Made by a program: the position numbers and the translations under genes. Shown in pieces: positions 26,395-35,735 of a stretch of 64,000 bases of DNA. Every line of letters begins with the position of its first letter. Within the stretch, counting starts at the first letter, position 1. A model generated the notes under the pieces. It was not told the DNA's origin. It searched no databases and saw only the letters and a list, made by a program, of their open reading frames with translations. Source of the DNA: Chionis minor (Eukaryota > Chordata > Aves > Charadriiformes > Chionididae); contig VZSF01002028.1 in assembly GCA_013398295.1 (NCBI GenBank), positions 637,894 to 701,893 of the forward strand, in the 5' to 3' direction.

Positions 26395-26415
26395 AAAAAA
26401 AAAAAAAAAAAAAAA
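26395..26415. repeat. Poly-A homopolymer (A21)
   Basis: Twenty-one consecutive A residues. I looked for a retroposed body upstream on the + strand and recognised none, so I call it only a simple repeat. Confidence 0.9.
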
Positions 26416-29400
26416 GGAATATTTCCCGCTTCCCTGAGTGGAATGGGTCAAAAGTAACAAAAGACAGTTTAATCAAACTTCCAAGTGTTCTTTTCTTCAG
26501 CCAGACTGCTTAGGAAAGCTCTTTTTGGACTTTTTCTCACTACCATCTTTTCAGTGCTTATTTTAGATATTTTTCTGGTTTTCAAATTTGTATATAAGTC
26601 TCCGTTGTTGCTGCTCTCTAAGAGATACGTAACTCGCCCAGTCAAGGTCTTAGACCCTGCATTTGGATCAGGAAAGCCCCTGATTCAGATTCTGCAGCTT
26701 TTTGCCACATACCTATATTTTAGGTGGAACATCTGGATTTTCTTGAATTTTCTAGCTGCCTGACAGAACATAATTACTTCCTACACTTACATTGTGTGAA
26801 ATTCACTTCAGTCTATCAGCCTCAAGGAACTGTAACCTCAACCACAACATTTTTAGAGCTTGAGAGAATTTTTTTAAAACTGAAAACTGGGATTAAGATT
26901 GTAAATTCTTACAAAAGAAAGTTGATACACAGTTATTTTTGGTGTTGTGATTGATGACTGGATCCTGCTCAGCTAATCTCAGTTTGCCAGTGAATTCTTT
27001 ATGATCAGGAGAATTTTCGGTCCTTTGCGTTTCAGTGCTAGATTCCTTAAAGCTGCTCTGGCTCCACTGGATGATTGGTTCATCTCTAGGGCATCGCTTT
27101 AGGCCCAGGGAAATGTGGGATCTTCTTTAAAACGTTTATTGTACTTTTTGAAAGCTGTTTGCAATCTACAACATTAAGTGAAACAAAAGCAGAACTGGGA
27201 ACAAATGATATCTAACACCTTGCTTGACTTAAGGACAAAGGACAAAAGGAGAAAGCTATAACGAGACTCGGTGAGTTTTGACTTGAATTTCTAGTGTGTT
27301 TTTCCTGTCAGGTTAGGAACTGTGTGTGGAAGATTTGTGGTTTTTAAATCGAAGTGAAGCCACAAAGCCTCCTGCCAGCAGAATTAACTTCTCTGGTTGT
27401 GCTTAAAATGGTTCCTCTGTTGCATGCACAAGTCCGCTTCCTCTATGAAAGCAGTAGAAAGCTTGGCTCAGAAATAACTTATATTGGTTTTGATGGAATA
27501 ATTGTAGGCCGCAGTTCTTAGAGCTATATTTCATAGTTTTTCCCTGGCTTTCCCCCCGTCAGAAGCCGCAGAACCTCACCCATGCAGTTGTCACATAGAT
27601 ATAGAATTTTGGCGTTCCTGCACCTTGTCACATACAGCTCGCAAGCTTGTTCAAAGGTGAATTTTGGTAAAGCCACGCAAGAATCTTAAGTAGCACATAA
27701 CAGTATAGTCCTCACTGGAAAAAAATCAGTAGGGGCGTAGCACGTTCTGCTGTTGCTCAGCGGGAGAGAGAAATTCCTGCATCCCTTAGTCTTTTGAGCT
27801 CTTGATTAAGAGAACTGCAATCCCTTCCAGAATCCCTTTCAATATCGTCCTTATGGCTAAACAGGCCCTCGTCAGTCCAGCTACAGGTGCAAACGTGAAA
27901 TTACAGGAATGATAAGGGAGAACTAGAGCAGAGCTGTCCCACATGTTTTACTGCCTGGAATATATTCTGCTCCCTCATGATGTTCACAGAGTTCAGGTTT
28001 TCAGTTTGGTAAGAACACGTTTGAGTGTTATTGTAATGCCAGTTTGAGCCATGTATTTTCTCCCTTACATTTCTTCTTTTCACTTGATCATCTGACTTCC
28101 TCCATTCTGTTGCCTTTGACGCTGCAATATCCTTTGATGCTACTGTGTCCTTTGATAGTTTTTCCACTGTACTTTCATACTTACTTTCCATTCGTTGTGT
28201 TTTCCTTTATTCTTGACTATTTTTTCCTTTCTCATTCTCTCACTCCATTACTATCATCGTGCTTTTTCCCTTCCACATTCCTAAATTATCTGTCATCGGT
28301 CACTTATGCTTATTATTCCTAGAGTTTCTGCTTTTTCTGTTAGTTTCTGTCATGAGATAAAAATGTGCACGTATACACACAGTTGCTTTCTGGCCACAGT
28401 CACCCTCGCATACCCGTGTCCCTGTTACCCGCATGTGAGTCTTCCTTCAAGGGGTCTTTCCTCTGACTTCTCACATATTCAGGACCCGTTGCTGATTCCA
28501 GTGGGGCTTCACTTGTGTGTGGTCATGCAGTGCAAAGGGTAGAGCCCAGGGAGGGACTGGGAGTAGAGCACTATCCGTGCCTTTTTTTCCCCCTGGAGCT
28601 CAAATAGGCAATAGCAGAACAAGAACTGGCACAGCATCGTGCAGGCAATTCGGGTTAAGGATCCCTGAGCAAGATGGCAACAGCACTGGAGGAGGTTCCT
28701 AGCAGTGGTGGTGACTCCTGGTGCTGCAGGACTGGGAGGGAAGGAAGGGGCAGGGCTGACTGGCTTTGCTCGTGTTGCGCTGCCCGTGGAGGGAGGTTCT
28801 GGCTTGCAGCCTAGCAGGTAGATGTCCTCAGTGAGACCCATCAGTGGTTGGATTTCCATGCGTGCCTTAAGCCTGGAGGAGTCCAGCATAAAAGTGACGC
28901 AAGAGGCTGCGGCTTCTTTATGGCAGCAGAGACTCCCTTTGGAAAATATATTGTTTAAAGTACCATTCAACTGTAAAATGATCGAGTGCTTGCGTAAGCT
29001 AAACCTTGTTGACTACCTTTTTAGCAAAAGCAGCTATTAATAAAATAGATGCTTTCCTGTAAAGCCTTTGAAACCTTGAGAAAATCCAGAACTCCTTCAG
29101 CCTGGAACTGTTGTTCTCGAAATTCTGTTCTGTTCAGTCCTTTCTTTCTTTTCTCTTTCCTGCCTACTTTCTAGCCAGCGTGTGCTCAGAGAAGCAAGAG
29201 CTGCTGCTTTGTGGTCGGCGAGGCAGGGCACCAGCGAGGCTGGCATCCAGCGTGTCCCCTTTTGCCTGAGGGGAACCGGCACTGCAAATCTGGAGAACTC
29301 GAGTGAGGCAGCGGAGACAGCCTGCTTTTTCTGTCTGAGCTGGTCGTTTGTGCTGCTGCCGACGCTGCCCACTCTTCTTCCTGGGGAAGGGGCAAAAGTG

Positions 29401-29724
29401 CCTCTTTATTTGCTTACAGTGGTACTTCAGGGCTCTGCTGTCACCTGCGTGCAGAGTCATTTGCAAACAGGCTGTATCGCTGGGGAGCAGAAATGTGTTT
29501 TTTTAAAACCCTAAGCAGATTTATAGTCTGATTTCCTGTCAGATCTTTGCATTTTCCTTCTCCGCCCCTCCCAGCCTCTGACACACTTTTTCTTACTTTC
29601 TGTGTCGCTCTTTGCTCATTCTGACACCAGTTCACTTGCTTCCTTCATTCCTGATTCTCCCTAAGCTTTTGGCACTTTAGGGGCCAGCTGGTGTTTTCCT
29701 CCTTGTGTTTCCTTTACTTTTCAG

Positions 29725-29840
29725 CAGCTGCCGAACACAAATAACCTCTCCAAGCCTCCTGGAGAGACACTGACAATTGCATGGAGGCGATGTAGGGAGT
29801 TTCAGCCTGCAGCAGCCGCAGCGAGACAGCCCGGTCACTC
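29725..29840 (+). other. CARD11: Predicted 5' UTR part of the CARD11 start-codon exon
   Basis: A pyrimidine tract (tttcctttacttttcag, ending at 29724) gives a good acceptor. The exon then runs 129 bases to a consensus donor at 29854. The first 116 bases are untranslated: the frame of the downstream ATG is closed by a TAG at 29793-29795. The acceptor is a tandem one, because CAG follows CAG, so exon starts three bases apart are possible. If the acceptor is not used, this exon could extend upstream as a transcription-start exon. I have no transcript evidence; the call rests on splice signals and on phase agreement with the CARD exon. Confidence 0.6.
29781..29795 (+). promoter_or_regulatory. Minimal upstream ORF (M-E-A-M-stop) in the predicted 5' UTR
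   Basis: The sequence atggaggcgatgtag is a four-codon upstream ORF that ends 45 bases before the predicted main start at 29841 and is in the same frame. Two ATGs inside it share the stop. Such short upstream ORFs usually lower translation of the main ORF or tune it through re-initiation. This role is inferred and depends on the exon call being right. Confidence 0.45.
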
Positions 29841-29853
29841 ATGAGCACCCAAG
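29841..29853 (+). CDS. CARD11: CARD11 coding exon 1 (start codon, residues 1-5 partial)
   Basis: ATG AGC ACC CAA G, followed by a consensus donor (CCAAG|GTAAGG). The exon ends in phase 1. The CARD exon at 54194 begins in the matching phase with GA GGA GAG CCG GAG ATG GAT GAC. Joined, they give an N-terminus [12 protein letters not shown]. Known mammalian CARD11 has a short Gly/Pro/Glu leader of seven residues before MDD, so length and composition are comparable. An in-frame stop (29793) lies upstream of the ATG, so this is the first in-frame start outside the upstream ORF. The intron to the next exon is 24.3 kb. Alternative: translation could start at the internal ATG at 54208, or another upstream exon could supply the start. 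Confidence 0.62.
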
Positions 29854-30280
29854 GTAAGGAAAGCAGCTGTCGGATCAGCTTCACCTCGCTGCTGGCTGGG
29901 ACAGCACTCGACTCCAATCACTACAAGTTCCACTTTCACCTTTCACCCTTTTTGTGTTCATTTTCAAGAGTACGTTTCTTCGTAAATGATTGCGTTCGCG
30001 CTTTCCTCAACAGGTCTCATAACTTTGCGTGTGCCGGTACTTGGAGTGCAGGGTTCAGTGAGGTGAACAGGCTGTAGCTGGAGATGCAAACGTGTTCTTA
30101 AAGAAAGCGTGCACTGGGAAGGAGTGATGGAATAGAGGTCTAGAGAGGGGAGATGAAAGGCCTGAGCATCAGCACTGGTCTCCAGGGAATTTCTGGTTCT
30201 ACCCATGGTGTGCTGTGCCCTAGCCTTTTCGGTAAATCTCTTCACTGGGGATTTATGCTTTCTCTTAACTAGTAAAATCT

Positions 30281-31025
30281 TTCTTCTTTGGTTTTTTATC
30301 TTTTAATTTGTTCTTCTCACTTCCTTTAGCCTTTTCTGAACTCCCGTGTATCTCTTACTATCTTTTTCCCCATCTTTTTATGCCTTTTTTTCATCAAGCA
30401 TATTTTCTGTGTGACCAATGTTCCCCTTGTTCGTTCCTTTCCTTTCTCTCCGCCTTCTCTTTCTTGCCTGTGCAATAGACTGTACATCCTCCCCCGTGTT
30501 CTTAATCTTTCCTTCCCCTCTGTCAGTTCCCTCTCTGTCTTGTGTTCCTCTTTCCCATTGCTCCTCTCACTTCTTGCACGCACTCCTACTTCCTGCTCCC
30601 TCTGCTTTCTTAGGTACATGGCATACAGTGCTGCCCTGCAAGGGGAATTTTGCACACACAGCGGTGTTGCCTCTCCACCAGGTTGTCTTGCACGTGCATG
30701 CTGCTTCCCTGTCTGCCCCTTTCATGTACATATGCAGGATTTGGGGATGCATCCCCAAATACAGGACTTTTGTAGTTGCAGAGCTTCCTTCTAATTCTCA
30801 GACTCGTATTCAGTCATTCACAACAAATAACCGCTGTCATCCTGTCTCTCTGTTTCTTTCTGTCTCACAAACAGCATTTTCTAACACCTATAACACACCA
30901 TAGTTTCCTCTCCACTCACAAATACAGCCTCCCCTTACTCTGTGTATTCTATTCCTTCTCTTTCTACCATCCCACTCCTTCCTAAGTCCTTACCACAACT
31001 CTCTACCAGGTTTCTCTCTCTGTTT
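30281..31025 (+). repeat. Pyrimidine-rich low-complexity tract
   Basis: About 740 bases with strong C+T excess on the + strand, dominated by ctt/tcc/cct runs. Because stop codons are purine-containing, open frames appear by chance on both strands here (up to 161 codons). They have no family resemblance. A perfect 22-bp palindrome lies inside at 30739-30760. Confidence 0.7.
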
Positions 31026-31292
31026 TTATCTTGATGTTGCATTCATATCAGGAGGAACTACTGATGCAGATGGTCTTACTCGCTGCTGTCTTAGCATCCC
31101 CACTGAGTACCTGTGAGGGAACTGGAGGAAGTTATTGCAGTCTTTCAGCTCCTCTTTCCTTTGCAGAATATGCAGGCTGCAGCAGAGCAAGGGCTTAGCG
31201 ATGGGACTGAAGGTAGATGAAAAAATGGGAGAGCACAATCCAAAATGTCTTTAGAAAACTGTAAAAATAATTCTAGTTCATCGTAAGCCTTT

Positions 31293-31825
31293 TGTCATGG
31301 TTTAACCCCAGCCAGCAGCTGGGACCATGCAGTCGCTCGCAGAGTTCTCCCCCTTCCCCCAGAAGGCAGGGAGAAGAGGAAGAAAAGGAGGGGAAAGGGA
31401 AAGAAAAAACCTCATGGGTTGAGATAAAGATGGTTTAATAGAACAATAACAGAAAAGGGAAACAGTAATAATGATGGTGATGATGATGATGACGATGATG
31501 ACGACGACGACGACAATGACGACACAAGTCACTCTCACTAGCTGGTGAATTGGTCCCTTCCCGAGCAGTGATGACAGATCCTGCCCCCCCGCCCCCAGCT
31601 GACCATCATTTATATACTGAACATGATGTCAACGGTATGGAATATTCCATTGGCCATTCCGTTCTTCTCTCTATGGTCCTTCTCAGCTTCTATAGGAAGC
31701 TGAAAAGACTCCTTAAGAAGTATAAACATCACTTAGCAACAACTAAAACAATGCACATTATTAACAGTCCTTTCACAGCAATCACTAGAAAGAAAATTAA
31801 GTCCTTCCTGGCTGAAACCAGGACA
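31293..31825 (-). mobile_element. Solo LTR of an avian endogenous retrovirus (ERVL-like)
   Basis: The element has inverted terminal TG…CA ends: on the minus strand it starts TGTCCTGGTTTCAGCC and ends GGGGTTAAACCATGACA. Between them, on the minus strand, are a TATA box (TATATAAA, 31609-31616) and a downstream ATTAAA polyadenylation signal (31434-31439). This fixes the orientation. Its length is 533 bp. The flanks share CTTT (31289-31292 and 31826-31829), compatible with a short, decayed target-site duplication. No internal retroviral genes adjoin it, so it is a solo LTR formed by LTR-LTR recombination. The family name is my recollection of common bird LTRs and not a database match. Confidence 0.85.
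31471..31523 (+). repeat. GAT/GAC trinucleotide repeat inside the LTR
   Basis: An interrupted run of GAT units passing into GAC units, with an internal gacgacgacgac block. It sits between the LTR's minus-strand TATA box and poly(A) signal, so it would be in the transcribed part of the element, read as GTC/ATC repeats. Confidence 0.9.
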
Positions 31826-34800
31826 CTTTTTAACTAAACTTCATAAAGTTTTAAACTTCCTGCTGGTCTGACACTGGCATAGTTTTTGCATAGTTTTTGT
31901 CCTGTTGATTCCTATGGGATTCCAGATCTCAGAGGTATAGGTTCTCAACTCTAATGCTGTAGTGGGAGTAACTTTGCTTCTAGGATCTGGAAACAGCTCA
32001 TTTATTTTATTCCGGATATATTGGTGAGTCACCAAGGCATAGCTAAAAACTGCATGCAAGGACAATGTCTGGTATTACTCCTTGCTTTGAACCAGATGTG
32101 ACAAATAAGTACATTTCTTGGATGAAGCCTTTTAGCCTCACCTTCTTAAGCAGGACTATTGAGACTGAAGATTTATTTCCAGGGATGTTCTGATGTGGGC
32201 TTTTGGGGACTGAATAAGGATCACTTATTAAGCTCAGCTGAATTAATAAGAGAATTATTATGTGGGAGAATTCTCTTAGCGATTTGTCCTGCTCTCTCAA
32301 ATTGTCCATCTCCTTATGAGTGAAAGGAGCTTAAATTTTATGTTTGCAATTATAATATATCCTTTCTGATTCAGAGCTAGAAAACTGTGGCCTTTGAGCC
32401 GTGAGCATTCTCTTCTGAATACAGAAGCAAGTACGTTAAAATATCTTTGTCTTTTGGATCTTGCAAAAAACCCACAAGCCTAGAACAATAAAACAAGAGA
32501 TGTTCGCTTTATACATACGGGTCTAATATGACTCTTTCTTACTCTTTTACAACTCATCTTGTGATGTGAAAAGTACTTGTGTTCCTTTCAGTCATTCTGC
32601 AAAACTTGTATGACGATTTTGTGCTTTGTTTTTTCAGCATCCTGTGCCCCCATTACTGGGTCTTTATGTAAAGCCTTGATATGTCCCAGAAGTAAATTGG
32701 CTGAAATGACATCTCTTCTCTTTCTCTCCTCCTCCCTCTTTTTTCTTTTTCATCATGATAGTTTGCTGTATGTTGAGTTAAAAATGGGCATTGTCAAAGT
32801 TGGGTTGTGACAGTTGCAAGGGGACCTGGAGCCAGAAATGGTTTTGTGTGTGTGTATGTCTAGTTTCCTGAGTCATAGGTCTGCCCGGGGAGAAATTTCA
32901 GCTGGGAAGAGCCTGGAAAATTTCCATCCTACCCAGCAAATTGCTATATGGAGAGGGTCAACCCCAGAACAGAAATTTGGAACCACATGTTTGACTCCTT
33001 GTTCTTATGCAAATAGTTACTTCCAGTTAGGCTTAACTCTGAATTAAGAGAAAAATAAACTTTGAACATGGGTGAAAAGAGAACCATCTGATTGTATGTA
33101 TCTGTTAAAATTAAAAGCAATTGGAACCTTCTCTAGAAGGATGCATCCCAAATAACTGGGATATGCTGAAGAAATCTGAATGTGATATACTAAATTACCT
33201 AGGTTTATTTGTGGTTGCTTGGTGAAATTTTTAATGAGATACATGGAATGATTGCTCACAGAGGATGAAATTTAGAGACATCCTTATTTCTCCCAATATT
33301 ATGCCTTTTATTGAGAGAGAACAAGCTACCACCTTATTAGCAGATGTCTCAACTCTCTGATATCGAAATGCCTGTTTCATGAAATACGAATGTTCTGCTT
33401 AGATGTGGTCCTTAAGGTTGTGTAACTGGTGGCGGAACTGGACCTACGGCAGCCTTCTTTGTAGCCTCCAGAGCAATCTAAACTTAAAAATGGGACCAGG
33501 TCTTGTGACTTTCAAACTGAAGGGTTAAACCATCAACTTCACCAAGTTGAGTCAAGTTTTGCCACTGATAGCGAGAAATTATTTTTGTCTTGGCTGTTTT
33601 GTCACCGCTGTCTGTAGGATTTGCGTTCTCAGAACACTGTCCGCTTTGCTGAGAATACAATATCAGCAGTGAATCTGCAAATCCTTTTTCAGAACAAATG
33701 ATGGGCTTTCTCAGGTGTACACGTAATAAGATTCTCCATCTCCTCCCTTCCGCCAAACTCTCTCATAAGTGCTGGCCTCACCCTCTAGTTTGGGTCAGTT
33801 ATTTAATGGCAATGAACGTTTTGGGGAAGGTAACCTTTCTGCTCGTGATTTGTCCAAGGACTCTGGAATTATAATGGTTGCTGTCAAATGTATATAATTG
33901 GTCTCTGTGGCACACATCCAACGAGTGATAAAAGCTTCTTTCTCTCTACTTCTTTAGTCAGTGTTCTCTCCCTGTATTACCCTCTCAGTTTTGCTCCTTT
34001 CAGGCAAAAGGCGAATACAGTGCCAGTCTGCTGAAAGTGCGATTTAACAAAACAGCAGCTCTGCCATACAGCCCGTCACGCTGTGTCCCGGCTGCGGGCA
34101 CTGGATTACTCCTGGGCTGGAGGTTTTCACGCTGACTTTAGTTAAACATAAAGGTCTTTTCTGAACTTTGATTTTGAACACCTCTTTTCCTTCATAATCT
34201 TCTGCCAAATATTTGGGCTCTAGGGATGGTGATAGGTTGTGAGCACCACGAATTCCCCTGCTTAATGATCTACAGGGGGTGCACTGAACATTTCACCAGC
34301 GGTAAGGCCTTTGTACTTTTTTATACAAAAGGCAAACATAAAGGGCTTTTTTTACACAGCTCATAAAAGTACGTTACTAGTAGCACCAAAGGTTGGCAAC
34401 GTGTTGCGCATTGTCTGCTATCACTGTTGAACGTGCAGTGAAGAGAATATTCTTGTTATGTTAGTCCTGCAAAACATATTTTATCTCCAGTGCTGGATGG
34501 GGCATTGCTTTCTAATGCTGTCTACTTCAGTGAATCTGTTTAGCAACTCAAGAGGAAAGAGAAATTTGTCAAATCTCACTGGAAATCTATCAGAAATGTC
34601 AAATGAAATGTTATAACATTCTGGTTTTGTCAAAAGGATAAATGTATATACAGCTGTGTATGTGATACTATTTGGAGTAATTGTGGCCTCAGTGAATTTG
34701 TCTGTGTAAAGTAACATCGTGTAACGTTAACAGATATGTTTGTTCTGGTCCCTGAGGCCATTTTGGCCTTACACAAAGATACTTGTTATTTGCCCAAGTC

Positions 34801-35630
34801 TGATAGTCTGCCCTGTTCTTTTGTAGTTCCAGGGAGGAAGACAGCTTCCTTGTAACCAATGAAAGGATTCCCGCTGGCCTCCTGGGTGCCAGTGGTTTGC
34901 TGGCAAATTTTCCTCAGGTTGTAATTGAGGCACTGAAGAGTAAATTTAACGTAGGGTTTCTGTTTAAAATGGGATAAGGATTTTTTTTCCATTTGAATGC
35001 AGAAAAAGCTGTATGCTAGCAGTACATATATGGTTATCATTAGCAGTTAATGGATTGTTTCCACTTCATTTTTTACAGCTCTGTATGTGTATAAACACTT
35101 CTAATCTAGCTGTGCCCATACTTGAGATCACTATGAGTATGCTTAATAGGTTGCTACACACGTTTAATATATTTGAGCACAAAAGTAAGTTCCTCCAGGG
35201 TTTGAAACACCAATAAAAAAACCTTTCAAATGTTTCCCTCTGTGAATTCTGAATCCTGAGCAAACTGGGGAAACAAGCAAAGGTTGCTTCATCTCTTTTT
35301 CTGAAGATTGCACCAAATACACTTCACTTCTAAAATACAGTGCAACTGGTGGTTGAATATTTTCTGCTTGATCATCAACTGAAAAATTACCACATTTAAA
35401 AGATCATTTGAAAACTTTTGGCCTTTAACATCTCAATTAAAATACCAGTGACATTTACCATTCACTGACCAAACCAGTCTGTTGCATGAAGTGTGTGTTT
35501 GAAAGAACGTTTCCTCCCTGGTTGCAATTTCACATGGATCGTCTCCAAAGTCTACTGGTGCATCCCAGGCTTTTACAAGAACAAATCACCGTGTCTATGC
35601 AGCAGCTGCTGCCTTGGCTTTTTCTGTATC

Positions 35631-35735
35631 GTGGAATCATTTAGGTTGGAAAAAATCCTTAAGATCCTTGAGTCCAACTGTTAACCTGACACTACCGAGT
35701 CCACCACTAAACCATGTCCCTGAGCACCACGTAAA
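35631..35735 (-). mobile_element. Short CR1 LINE 3' fragment
   Basis: The sequence gtggaatcatttaggttgg followed by aatccttaagatccttgagtccaac matches, in reverse complement, the terminal region of a CR1 subfamily different from the copy at 5 kb. About 100 bp survive before similarity fades near 35735. It is non-coding and heavily 5'-truncated, as is usual for CR1 in birds. Confidence 0.75.

Larger units (their letters stand above)
5857..29724. other. Long non-coding interval with no recognised gene
   Basis: I see no exon chain, RNA gene or autonomous mobile element here. Open frames are under about 155 codons and resemble random translation. Features worth noting are homopolymers (T17 at 6130, T14 at 8170, A21 at 26395), two CpG-enriched patches (8328-8460 and 24595-24845), an isolated perfect splice-donor string near 18070, a possible terminal remnant of a DNA transposon near 22243, and pyrimidine-rich sequence at about 28030-28330. 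In mammals the CARD11 start codon lies behind non-coding first exons, so one or more 5' UTR exons may be hidden here. Confidence 0.6.

Noticed and set aside
26395..26415. A21 run as the tail of a processed pseudogene or SINE
   Set aside because: The sequence upstream shows no recognisable gene, tRNA- or 5S-derived head, and I saw no flanking target duplication.
28509..28970. 153-codon open frame on the minus strand
   Set aside because: It spans GC-rich sequence with few stops. The translation has no family resemblance, low-complexity Ser/Pro content, no splice context, and other frames overlap it.
30411..30903. 127- and 161-codon overlapping open frames on the + strand
   Set aside because: They result from pyrimidine-rich composition, which depletes stop codons. 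The two frames overlap, and neither resembles a protein.
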